Assembly: GCF_002204185.1 (NCBI RefSeq)
Contig: NZ_MXPU01000012.1
Location: 124,001 to 188,000 of the forward strand
Source: Rhizobium esperanzae
GTDB lineage: Bacteria; Pseudomonadota; Alphaproteobacteria; Rhizobiales; Rhizobiaceae
Reading direction: 5' to 3'
DNA: 64,000 nucleotides
Shown here: positions 53,462 to 61,913 of the stretch, piece after piece
Layout of the letters: every line of letters begins with the position of its first letter
Position numbering within the stretch: position 1 is the first letter of the stretch
Translations under genes and position numbers: made by a program
The notes under the pieces: model-generated
Databases searched by the model: none
What the model was told of the DNA's origin: nothing
The model's input: the letters and a program-made list of their open reading frames with translations, nothing else

Positions 53462-54253
53462 GTGACCTCACCTGTCAAAATAGCCGTCGCCGGCGCGAAC
53501 GGCCGCATGGGTCGCACCATACTGCCGCTGCTCGCGGCCGATCCGGCTTTTGCGGTCATCGGCGGCATCGGCCGTCCCGGCTCCGCCGGTGACGGGCTGA
53601 TCGACCGTGCAGCCGCAATCGCAGCCGCCGACGTGATCCTGGATTTCACGACGGGAAATGCCGCTGCCGAACTCGCCGGCCTCTGCGCCTCTGCAGGCGG
53701 GCCGGCCCTGGTGATCGGAGCGACCGGTTTCGAGCCGGAAGAGATCCAAAGGATCGCCGCCGCCGCCCGAACGATTCCGATCCTGCGCTCCGGCAACTTC
53801 TCCATTGGCGTCAACATCCTGGTCGGCCTCGTCACCCAGGCGGCGCGCGCTCTTCCCGCGCATGGCTGGGATATCGAAATCCTCGAAGCCCACCACAACA
53901 GGAAGATCGACGCCCCGTCCGGTACGGCGCTGATGCTCGGCGAAGCGGCCGCCGAGGGGCGCGGCGTTTCCCTGGCATCTGTCGAGCGGCGCGGGCGTGA
54001 CGGCGTCACCGGCGAGCGGCCGACCGGCGAGATCGGCTTCGCCGTCCTGCGCGCCGGCGGGCTCGTCGGAGAACACAGCGTCCTGTTCGCCGCCGCCGAC
54101 GAAGTCGTGACGCTGTCGCATTCGGCTCTCGATCGCGGCATGTTCGCCCGCGGCGCGCTTGCCGCCGCCCGCTGGATCGCAGGGCGCGCACCCGGCGAAT
54201 ACAGCATGCGGGATGTGCTGGGCCTGACGGCTGAAAGCGCGAATAGAGAATGA
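53462..54253 (+). CDS. dapB: 4-hydroxy-tetrahydrodipicolinate reductase paralogue
   Basis: 263 residues from a GTG with AAGGAAA upstream. NAD(P)-binding GANGRMGRTI, the catalytic signature EAHHNRKIDAPSGTA and GEIGFAVLRAGGLVGEHSV are as in DapB, the lysine/DAP pathway enzyme. Rhizobia normally have a main dapB elsewhere; a copy facing an ornithine cyclodeaminase family gene hints at a different amino-acid role. That is inference. Confidence 0.85.
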   Translation: MTSPVKIAVAGANGRMGRTILPLLAADPAFAVIGGIGRPGSAGDGLIDRAAAIAAADVILDFTTGNAAAELAGLCASAGGPALVIGATGFEPEEIQRIAAAARTIPILRSGNFSIGVNILVGLVTQAARALPAHGWDIEILEAHHNRKIDAPSGTALMLGEAAAEGRGVSLASVERRGRDGVTGERPTGEIGFAVLRAGGLVGEHSVLFAAADEVVTLSHSALDRGMFARGALAAARWIAGRAPGEYSMRDVLGLTAESANRE

Positions 54254-54276
54254 AAGGAGGCTTGAACCACCTCCTT
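54254..54276. terminator. Hairpin between convergent genes
   Basis: AAGGAGG and CCTCCTT, 7 bp, 9-nt loop, directly after the dapB-like stop and 11 bp before the stop of the convergent gene. No T run, so only a weak terminator call. Confidence 0.35.
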
Positions 54277-54286
54277 GAATCAAGGT

Positions 54287-55216
54287 CTACACCGACGCAT
54301 CCAGCCTATCGAGGATCGCCGCCGCGACTGCAACTTCGGTTCCGGCGAGGCCCACGGAACAGAACAGTGTTATCTCTTCGGGCGATCCTCGCCCCGCCGC
54401 TTTCCCGGCAATGATCTCGGCGAGGTCAACCAGACGGCCGTCGCTGCCGGAGCCCGCCAAGAAAAAGGGCGATGGGTATGCGCGCGCCTGTTCGAGAGAA
54501 TCCGTCGCGATCACGGCCGCGGCGTCGGCGACATCCAGGCCGAGTTCGTACCCGTGAAGCGTTTTCGGACCGACAGTGTTGACGTGCGCGCCGGCCTTTA
54601 AATCGCCGGCGTGGAGGACGGGCGTTTGGCTTGTCGTTGCGCAGATGACGATGTCGGCGTCTTCAACGGCTTTCGAGACGCTGTCGACGGGCTCCACCTC
54701 AAGTCCCAGTGTGAGTTGCATCTCGCTTGCAAAGGCAACACGATTTTTCTCGTCACGGCTGTAAACGCGAGCGCGATCGAGGTTGCGAACGGCGGCAGCC
54801 GCGGCGAGCTGGGTTCGCGCCTGCGCGCCGCTGCCGACGATGCCGACGATCTTGGCGTCTGGCGCACCGAGATGCCGGATCGCGAGACCTCCGATCGCAC
54901 CGGTCCTGAGGCTCCCGAGGCGCGATCCGAGAACGATGCCTTTGAGCTTGGCGTCGTCGGCCGACCATACGGCGACGATCTGCGCATGCTCGGGCCCATC
55001 GAATGTGTCGTAGACGCGAAAGCCCGCAAGCGGTTTCTCGACCAGGATACCGCCAACGGTAAAAACGAGATCGCCTCGGTCAGCAAACGACACATGATGC
55101 CTCGGCGGCGAGATCAACCGGTTGGCGGCCCTGGCATGGAAGGCGGTCTCCAGCGCATCGATCGCGACCGCCATCAACCCGCTATCATCAAGATGCTTGT
55201 CCATCAGGATTTTCAT
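54287..55216 (-). CDS. Ornithine cyclodeaminase/mu-crystallin family protein
   Basis: 309 residues: N-terminal domain (HHVSFADRGDLVFTVGG), NAD-binding GIVGSGAQARTQLAAAAAV and CATTSQTPVLHAGDLKAGAHVN, VGPKTLHGYELG. Members deaminate ornithine to proline, reduce ketimines or act in opine-like metabolism. ATG at 55216 with GGAGG. Convergent with the dapB-like gene; both act on imine-type amino acids, which may be meaningful. Confidence 0.9.
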   Translation of the reverse strand: MKILMDKHLDDSGLMAVAIDALETAFHARAANRLISPPRHHVSFADRGDLVFTVGGILVEKPLAGFRVYDTFDGPEHAQIVAVWSADDAKLKGIVLGSRLGSLRTGAIGGLAIRHLGAPDAKIVGIVGSGAQARTQLAAAAAVRNLDRARVYSRDEKNRVAFASEMQLTLGLEVEPVDSVSKAVEDADIVICATTSQTPVLHAGDLKAGAHVNTVGPKTLHGYELGLDVADAAAVIATDSLEQARAYPSPFFLAGSGSDGRLVDLAEIIAGKAAGRGSPEEITLFCSVGLAGTEVAVAAAILDRLDASV

Positions 55217-55303
55217 CACGGCAACCTCCGATTCAGGCGGCATCCTGCAACCCCAATCCCGCTTGAGGTCAAGAGGCCGGATGGCCCGCCGCGCCGCGAC
55301 GGC

Positions 55304-55810
55304 CTAACCCACCAGCCGCCGCGCCATCATGACATCGTCGATCTCCCGGCCATCCTCCAGCACGCCGCCGGGGATACGGCCGATCTCGGCAAAACCTTGC
55401 CGCTGGTAGAACCGTATCGCCGCCGAATTTTCGGCGCTGACGAAGAGTTCCAATTGACGGATGCCGATATGGCGCGCGTGATCGGAAATCGCCTCCAGCA
55501 GTTTGACGGCAAGGCCGGTTCCGCGCAGCTTGGCTCTGATATAGACCATGACGACCGTGGCCCGGTGGGCCATCTTGCTCGATCGCTGCCGAAACAGGCC
55601 CATGATGCCGACGGGTTCGCCCTTCTGAAAGGCGATGAAAACCGGCTCGTTCAGCCGATCGCGCCACTCCTGCAGAGACAGAATTTCCCAGTCTTCGTAG
55701 CGGCTTGCAAAGGAGGACGGCTCGGCACGAAGCGCTTCCAGACGGATATGCCGGAAAGCCTCCACCTCGTCTGCGCCTATGAGCTTGATCGTCACGCCGT
55801 CTGCATCCAT
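55304..55810 (-). CDS. GNAT family N-acetyltransferase
   Basis: 168 residues. Acetyl-CoA loop VVMVYIRAKLRGTGLAVKLLEA and C-terminal NSAAIRFYQRQGFAEIG. ATG at 55810 with GGGAGG 5 nt upstream; a GTG 6 bp upstream is unlikely. Substrate unknown. Probably separate from the ornithine cyclodeaminase gene downstream. Confidence 0.88.
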   Translation of the reverse strand: MDADGVTIKLIGADEVEAFRHIRLEALRAEPSSFASRYEDWEILSLQEWRDRLNEPVFIAFQKGEPVGIMGLFRQRSSKMAHRATVVMVYIRAKLRGTGLAVKLLEAISDHARHIGIRQLELFVSAENSAAIRFYQRQGFAEIGRIPGGVLEDGREIDDVMMARRLVG

Positions 55811-56273
55811 CTCCACCTCCCGGACTATCGGAGATATGTCATCGCAGCCGGCTGCAGTGGATGCAACCCGGAAGCGCGAGTTCGATTGCCGCCTGGCCCT
55901 ACCGCGGCCCCGCCAAGACTCAAGAGAGCCTCATTATGAGGTGCGATCCGCAGGATCGCCTCGAAGGACGAGGCGGGTCTGTCGGCGGGTGATGAATGCA
56001 AGAAGCGGCGTTGGGCCGCGTGCTTCGAGGCTCCGCCCTCCGTGTGCTGTGCGCCTCAGCATGAGGGAGGTTGGAGGATGCCGCTCCCTTGGAGTGGCAG
56101 GCGTTGGAGGATATCGCGCCCGACAAGTGGGAGGCCTGGGCCCGAACACTGCTCCAAACTCCCTCAGCCCTGAAGACATAGGAATTGGTGAGGGAGCAGA
56201 AGTAGTACCCGCAGCCGCCTCAAAGGAAGAGGCGCGCGGTACGCTGTCAAACAAAGGGCAGTGCCAACTCCAC
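55811..56273. repeat. 463-bp intergenic region with mosaic repeat elements
   Basis: CCTCAT-T-ATGAGG (55929-55941), GCGATCC-GCA-GGATCGC (55944-55960) and CCTCGAAGGACGAGGC follow in that order, then GCTTCGAGGCTCCGCC (56022) and CTCAGCATGAGGGAGG (56055). The order matches the element at 7695. No gene is seen. Confidence 0.7.
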
Positions 56274-56645
56274 CTACTGCGCCGGCGTTCCCACCCGGCC
56301 GCCTTTGCGCACGCCTGATTGATCGGGCTGCGCCTCCGGCTGATTGCCAAGCCGCAGATCCCATTGGCTGGGAGGACGCATAGCGGGCTGATCTGTCCTC
56401 GGTTCGCGGGTCGACCGCACAATCAGATCATCCGGTTCGAAGGCCGTCTGATCGCCAGGCCTCTCCATCTGAACCGGTGCAATCTGATAGAAGACGACGA
56501 GAAGAATTATCCCGACTACCGAGCACACGAGCGCATAGAGAATGAAATATTTCAGTGCATATCCCTCGCTGATCGACAGAGCTGCCTTGATAGCAGCGCG
56601 AATGATATTGCCGACATTATTGATAGATACTTCAAAAGAAGGCAA
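56274..56645 (-). CDS. Single-span membrane protein, unknown
   Basis: 123 residues, one membrane helix (YFILYALVCSVVGIILLVVFY, about 33-53) and a Pro/Arg-rich tail. Only TTG starts fit at 56645, with no good ribosome site, so the true start may be internal. Real by composition, but weak. Confidence 0.4.
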   Translation of the reverse strand: MPSFEVSINNVGNIIRAAIKAALSISEGYALKYFILYALVCSVVGIILLVVFYQIAPVQMERPGDQTAFEPDDLIVRSTREPRTDQPAMRPPSQWDLRLGNQPEAQPDQSGVRKGGRVGTPAQ

Positions 56646-56784
56646 TAGATTTTAGACGATCTTTGAACAATTTCGAGAGCAGGCTGATAAAATCAACATC
56701 TACTGGAGAAAATCGCTTAATTCTTCCCGCAGTGCTTGATTTATTCAATATCGCGACAAAGACGGCGAGCGATAAACCAACAGC

Positions 56785-57627
56785 TCAACCTCGCTTATAT
56801 CGCATCCGGAATTCACGGGGGCTGCAGCCCTCGCGCTCACGAAAGACGCGAGAAAAATAGAACGGGTCTTCGATGCCGACCATGGCTGCGACGGTTTCGA
56901 TCTTCTCGTCTGACGTGACGAGCAGCTGCTTGGCATGGTCTATACGCGCCCGAAGCTGGAAGTCCTTGGGCGGCATGCCCGTTTCAGCGATGAATTTCCG
57001 CCGCAGCGTCGCCGGCGATATGCCGTGCTCCGCGGCAAACGAGGCAAGGTCGAGCGGCTGCAGCGCCCTGCCCCGCAGCGTCTCGACGAGATCGCCGGTC
57101 GCGTCCTCGCCTTCGCGACCTGCAGCAGCGCTCGCCTGCCGCGCGGTGGCGATGACAATGCCATGGAGCGCCAATGCCGCCGAGGCCTGCCCGAGATGGC
57201 TGTCGTCGACGAGATCGGCATGCAGCCGCGCGAAGAGCCGCACCACCTCCTCGATCTGGCGTAACCTCACGAGTGGATGGCGCTCGCCAATCAGCCGCAT
57301 CCGCAGGAAATCCCGTGTGAACGAGCCTTCGAACAGCGCCCAGCGCTCGTCCCATCCGGCGTCGTCGGGCCCATAGGAATGGAGACGGTTCGGAAACAGC
57401 CAGAAGAGCGCCGGCCCTTCCACGCGCTGGCGCCCGCCGACGGTTGTTTCGAGAAAGCCCTGCCCGCGCTCCACCAGCACGGCCGCAAAACTCGGCAGCT
57501 TCCTGTCCTTCACCGCATGGCGCGCATGCTGCCTGCCGCTGCCGATCACGGCAAGCCCGCCTGCCGCAGCGAGGGGAGATCGATAGATGGCGTCAGCTTC
57601 TCTCATGAGCGAAAAATCCAGCTGCAA
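56785..57627 (-). CDS. AraC family transcriptional regulator
   Basis: 280 residues with an N-terminal cupin-like sensing part (about 20-130) and two C-terminal helix-turn-helix motifs (FAAEHGISPATLRRKFIAE, VAAMVGIEDPFYFSRVFRERE). Start is TTG at 57627, because GGAGGA lies 5 nt upstream; an ATG at 57606 is the alternative. It is divergent from a PhyH-type dioxygenase gene, probably its target. Confidence 0.92.
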   Translation of the reverse strand: MQLDFSLMREADAIYRSPLAAAGGLAVIGSGRQHARHAVKDRKLPSFAAVLVERGQGFLETTVGGRQRVEGPALFWLFPNRLHSYGPDDAGWDERWALFEGSFTRDFLRMRLIGERHPLVRLRQIEEVVRLFARLHADLVDDSHLGQASAALALHGIVIATARQASAAAGREGEDATGDLVETLRGRALQPLDLASFAAEHGISPATLRRKFIAETGMPPKDFQLRARIDHAKQLLVTSDEKIETVAAMVGIEDPFYFSRVFREREGCSPREFRMRYKRG

Positions 57628-57691
57628 CTTTCCTCCATGGCGATTGGCTCACGTAACAAGCAAGCTGGAGGCAGGAAAAGTCAAAGCAGGA

Positions 57692-58624
57692 ATGAATGAA
57701 ATGTCAATTGCCGTGAATGCCGCCGGGATGGGAGTGACGCAAACGCCCCTCGCCGCCCATGGCAAAACAATCCCCGCTGAAAGGCTCGGCCCGCTCGCGC
57801 CGACCGATCCCGGTATCGGTATCGAGGCCATTCGCCGCCGCTATGAGGAGGATGGTTATGTCTGGCTGAAAGGCCTCCTGCCGCGCGCCGAAGTGATCGA
57901 CTTCCGCCGTTGGGTCTTCACCCACCTCGCCGAAACCGGCCTGCTGGCGCTCGGCCATGATTTCGCACTCGGCATCGCGGCCGCCGAAGGCTTCGACTGG
58001 GATCTCGCCAACCGCCGCCTAATGTCGATCGTCCGCTCCGCCGCCTATGAAGGCTTCTGCGCCCAACCGCGACTCGTCCGCTTCATGGACGTCTTTGTCC
58101 AGGGCATCTCCTATCTCCATAAACGCAAGCTGATGCGTTATGTCCAACCCGGCACGGCGGTGGCCACGCCCGCCCATTACGATCTCGTCTATCTTCGCGG
58201 CGGCACCAGTCGCCTCGTCACCGCCTGGATCCCGATCGGCGACATCCCGGCCGAAATGGGCGGCCTCGTCTATCTCGAAGGCTCGCATGCGCTCGGCCGC
58301 AGGATGGAGGCGGAATTCCAGGCGAACAGCGGCACTCTCTCGCCGGAAGACCGGATCAGCGCCTATAACAATCACATGGCCGAAGGCGGCTGGATCTCCA
58401 AGGATCTTCCCGATATGGCCGAGCGCTTCGACGCCCGCTGGCTCGCCGCCGATTACGAGGCCGGCGACGTCGTGCTGCACTCCCCCTACATGATCCACGC
58501 CGCCACCAACAACGAGGACCGCGCCGGGCGCCTGCGCCTCTCCACCGACATCCGCTTCCAGAACGTCGCCGACGAAATCGACGCCCGCTGGAACAACCAC
58601 TGGAGCCTGGGGGATATGCTGTAG
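57692..58624 (+). CDS. Phytanoyl-CoA dioxygenase family (PhyH) protein
   Basis: 310 residues, 2-oxoglutarate/Fe(II) oxygenase. The metal facial triad is H-x-D in ATPAHYDLVYL and the distal His in SPYMIHAATNN, with the Arg of GRLRLSTD for 2-oxoglutarate. Substrate unknown; members hydroxylate lipids, amino acids or osmolytes. ATG at 57692 or 57701 (AGGA 9 nt upstream of the second). AraC gene divergent by 64 bp. Confidence 0.9.
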   Translation: MNEMSIAVNAAGMGVTQTPLAAHGKTIPAERLGPLAPTDPGIGIEAIRRRYEEDGYVWLKGLLPRAEVIDFRRWVFTHLAETGLLALGHDFALGIAAAEGFDWDLANRRLMSIVRSAAYEGFCAQPRLVRFMDVFVQGISYLHKRKLMRYVQPGTAVATPAHYDLVYLRGGTSRLVTAWIPIGDIPAEMGGLVYLEGSHALGRRMEAEFQANSGTLSPEDRISAYNNHMAEGGWISKDLPDMAERFDARWLAADYEAGDVVLHSPYMIHAATNNEDRAGRLRLSTDIRFQNVADEIDARWNNHWSLGDML

Positions 58625-58792
58625 GGCTTTGGCTCCGCGCCGCAATGCTTCAGCCGAAGCTATACCCGCCTGGGATCGATTTTTCGCGAACCAAGACAGC
58701 GACGGCGATATCGGCTAGACTTGCCGGGCCGGCAAGCTTGCCTGGAGGCGGTCCCCGGTGACCGGCGGGCGCTCGGCGCAGGGGGACCCCGC

Positions 58793-60195
58793 ATGTCGGC
58801 AATCGCATCTTTGTTTCAGGAAGCCGCCCGGCTTGCGGCCGGATTTCGCGAGAGCGCGCCGGCCCGCCATGTCCCCCGGCACGACTACGCCGCCTCGCTC
58901 GCCACCTTCGATGAGCCGTTGCCGGCGGCCGGCGCCGATATGGCCGATGTCATCAGGCAGCTTGCCGCGGACGCCGAGCCCGGTCTGCATTTCACCACGG
59001 GCCCGCGCTTCTTCGGCTGGGTCATCGGCGGCTCTCATCCGGTCGGCGTCGCGGCCGATTTCCTGACCAGCGCCTGGGGCCAGAATGCCGGAAACCACGT
59101 CGCCGCCCCGGCCGCGGCTGCCGTCGAAACCATCGCGGCCAGATGGCTTCTTGACATCCTGCAACTGCCAGCCGAAAGCTCTGTGGGCTTCGTCACGGGA
59201 GCCACAGTCGCCAATTTCACCTGCCTTGCCGCCGCCCGCGGCGAGGTGCTGCGCAAGGCAGGCTGGGATGCGGATGCCAAAGGCCTGTTCGGCGCGCCCG
59301 AGATCACCGTGCTGATCGGCGACGACGCCCACACGACGGTCTTCTCCGCACTGCAATTCCTCGGCCTCGGCCATGACCGCGTGCTGCGCCTGCCAACCGA
59401 TCCAATGGGCCGGATCGATCCGGCCGCACTCGGCGACGCGCTTGCCCCGGTCAGCGGTCCCTGCATCGCCATCCTCCAGGCCGGGCAGATCAATACCGGC
59501 GGCTTCGACGATTCATCCGCTTGATCCCGGCCCTTCGGGAAAAAGGCGCCTGGGTGCATGTCGACGGCGCCTTCGGCCTCTGGGCACAGGCATCAAAGAA
59601 ATTCAGCCATCTCAGCCGCGGTGTCGAGGCGGCCGACAGCTGGGCGACGGATGGTCATAAATGGCTGCAGACGCCCTATGACTGCGGCTATGCAATCGTG
59701 CGCAACGAGCTTGCCCACCGCCGCGCCATGACGATCGCCGCAAGCTACCTGCCGCTCGCAGCCGAGGGCGAGCGCGATCCTTCCCATTACGTGCCGGAGC
59801 TTTCCCGGCGCGCCCGCGGCTTCGCCACCTGGGCAATGCTGAAACATCTCGGCCGCGATGGCATCGCCGCCCTCATCGACCAATGTTGCGCGTCGGCCCG
59901 CCTGCTGGGCGAGCATCTCCAGCGCGAACGAGGTATCACTATCTTAAACGAGATCACGCTGAACCAGCTCATCCTCCGCTTCGCCGCCGACCGCCCGGAA
60001 GATGAAAGCGACGCGATCACCCGCAAGACCATCGCAAAAATCCGCGACGACGCCACCCTCTTCGCCGGCGGCGCCAAATGGCGCGGCCGCGACGTCCTGC
60101 GCCTCTCCGTCACCAATTTCCAGACGACCGCAGACGAAGCCCGGCTGGCCGCTGACAGCATCATCGCTGCCTTCCGGAGTGTCAGCCGCGGCTGA
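58793..60195 (+). pseudogene. PLP-dependent group II decarboxylase, single frameshift
   Basis: The first frame (58793-59524) encodes the N-terminal part and SSVGFVTGATVANFTCLAAAR, the second (from about 59510 to 60195) continues with GAWVHVDGAFGLWAQ, ATDGHKWLQTPYDCG (PLP Lys) and the C-terminal domain. Together they give a full aromatic-L-amino-acid decarboxylase-like protein of about 467 residues. The break is a one-base loss in GATTCATCC near 59511; frame 1 then stops in TTGA, where frame 2 has a possible TTG start. It could be a recent pseudogene, a sequence error, or a split gene read by coupling. Confidence 0.85.
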
Positions 60196-60285
60196 CGCCT
60201 GCGCTGACTGGCATTGTGTCGGGCCGGCCAATTCATCGTGTATGGCGCGATGCTGCCAGGTGCCCAGCCACCCGCCCCCGCCCCG

Positions 60286-60329
60286 GTCCTTCGAGGTTCC
60301 GGCCTCTGGCCTGAGGGGCCTCGAAGGAC
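60286..60329. repeat. Mosaic element hairpin
   Basis: GTCCTTCGAGG and CCTCGAAGGAC pair perfectly (11 bp) around a 22-nt loop that itself contains a GGCCTC/GAGGCC-type pairing. Same family as 7721 and 55959. In the 281-bp gap between the decarboxylase and the next gene. Confidence 0.75.
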
Positions 60330-60476
60330 GAGGTCGGCCACCGCCGGCGCCGGCGAAGTTCCACACGCGGTAGCGGATCGGCTATTGACTCATCTCCGAG
60401 CAAAGCTACCGTCCTCTCTTCTGGATTGCGGATATGAAACCAGCACCCCCTCACTTGCTGTTCTCAACGGTCTCCC

Positions 60477-60965
60477 ATGTCTCGACATCTCCCCGCGATT
60501 GCCGCTCTTCTCGCTCTGATCCCGGCCGCCTCCCATGCCAGCGAGGCACGTGGCGAATCCACGCCTCTTCCGGCGAAGGGCTGCGTGGAGGTCAGCGGGA
60601 CTGCTCTGTCGGCAATAGCCGAAGGCCCGGCTTATGCGGCAGCGGAGATCAAATGCGGTGCAAAGCTGTCGCTGGTGCTTCGGCGCCAGACCGGCATGAA
60701 CGGAAACCTCCCCGTCTGGACCGTGCTCGACCAGGTAACGATCTCAAAACCGTCGCCCCGCCACGAGCTTCTGCAGCCGGCCTATTGCTCGTCCAGCCGG
60801 TTTCCCGACGTCGCCATCTTTGCGCTCGGCAGGATGGTGGAGCAACCGGATGGCTCCTATCGATCCGAGAATGTGGTCAAGGCCTGGCGGTTCGACATCA
60901 GGCGCGAAAGGCTGGCAGGCATTCCCGTCGACGGCGTGATATGTGCGTTGGACGGGGTTGATTGA
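60477..60965 (+). CDS. Secreted hypothetical protein
   Basis: 162 residues with a signal peptide (LPAIAALLALIPAASHA). Four Cys (KGCVEVSG, IKCGAKL, PAYCSSS, GVICALDG) suggest two disulfides. Compact beta-rich periplasmic protein; no family recognised. Ribosome site weak. Confidence 0.7.
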   Translation: MSRHLPAIAALLALIPAASHASEARGESTPLPAKGCVEVSGTALSAIAEGPAYAAAEIKCGAKLSLVLRRQTGMNGNLPVWTVLDQVTISKPSPRHELLQPAYCSSSRFPDVAIFALGRMVEQPDGSYRSENVVKAWRFDIRRERLAGIPVDGVICALDGVD

Positions 60966-61076
60966 CCGTCGTCGTCCTCTCTCCGGCGTCATCCCTGGGG
61001 CGCCCCGCAGGGGCCTCGATCGCCACCATGAGCTATTGGATTTACTGAAATCAGCGGAAAGGTGAGATTTCCCGCT

Positions 61077-61499
61077 TCATCGTCGAACGGCAACGACCGA
61101 GCTGGTGCGGTAACGTGACAGCTGGACGCGGTTGGATTGGTTGCCGCCGAAGAGATAAACGTACTGGCGTTGTTGGTCGAAGTGGTCGAACAGGCTGACG
61201 TGGAAGCGCCTGCCGCTTCGAATGACAACGACATCTCCCCGCCTTGCCGAGCGGAAGAAGACGGGCTTGCCAAAGCTTTTCCAGGAAACTGCCATATTGG
61301 GATTGGGCGGCGGCTGGCGGGACGATCGTTTGGCGACGAAGGCGAGGAAGGCTCCGCACCACGACGTTCTGCGGGGATTGATGCCGAGAAACGAAATGGA
61401 GCGTTCGTGCATGCGATTATATTTCGAAGCCGTGACGAGCATGTCGGCCTCACACGGCACGGCAAAAACCGTGAGGGCTATGACGAGAATAATTTTCAT
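61077..61499 (-). CDS. TIGR02594-like secreted cysteine hydrolase
   Basis: 140 residues with a signal peptide (IILVIALTVFAVPCEA). RRTSWCGAFLAFVAKRS carries the candidate catalytic Cys, followed by GDVVVIRSG, FHVSLF (candidate His) and FGGNQSNRVQLSRYR, the pattern of TIGR02594/CHAP-like peptidoglycan amidases. Probably acts on peptidoglycan; activity unproven. ATG with GGTGAGAA. Confidence 0.8.
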   Translation of the reverse strand: MKIILVIALTVFAVPCEADMLVTASKYNRMHERSISFLGINPRRTSWCGAFLAFVAKRSSRQPPPNPNMAVSWKSFGKPVFFRSARRGDVVVIRSGRRFHVSLFDHFDQQRQYVYLFGGNQSNRVQLSRYRTSSVVAVRR

Positions 61500-61913
61500 T
61501 GTTTCTCACCATTGTTTGAATAATTTGGAAGATCCGAAATGTGGCGAAGAAAAAATCGCGGTCGGAACGTATATTTGAATCATGGCGGCAATTAGAAGCA
61601 ATTTAACCGCGTATTTTTTCAAAATGTACAGAGACGAAACTTTACGCGACCTGCAACACTGGCTTGAAGCAGACGACGTGGCAGTCTCCAAGCGCTCGGG
61701 TGGGGAGCTGGAAAATGGAGAGTTTGGTCCCGGAAGCGACGGGATGCCTGTGCCACAAGGATACTCACGGCTGGCCACCCGCCGACAGCCTATAACAGCG
61801 CAGAGGTAAGGGTATTATTTGCGACGCATTTTATATTCATGAATCGCACGGAATACTTCGGCAAACGCAGAAAGTATTGACCGGTTGTGCACGGTCTAGC
61901 AGGACCGCGAAAC
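61500..61913. other. 414-bp intergenic region, possible short ORF
   Basis: It lies between two minus-strand genes and is partly AT-rich (61500-61640). A 75-codon frame on the plus strand (ATG 61582 to 61809, TAYFFKMYRDETLRDL) has no ribosome site and a low-complexity end; I do not call it a gene with confidence. Confidence 0.4.

Noticed and set aside
54611..55939. Plus-strand open frame (442 codons)
   Set aside because: Antisense to the ornithine cyclodeaminase and GNAT genes.
61582..61809. Plus-strand frame of 75 codons
   Set aside because: No ribosome site and no family; noted only as part of the intergenic region.
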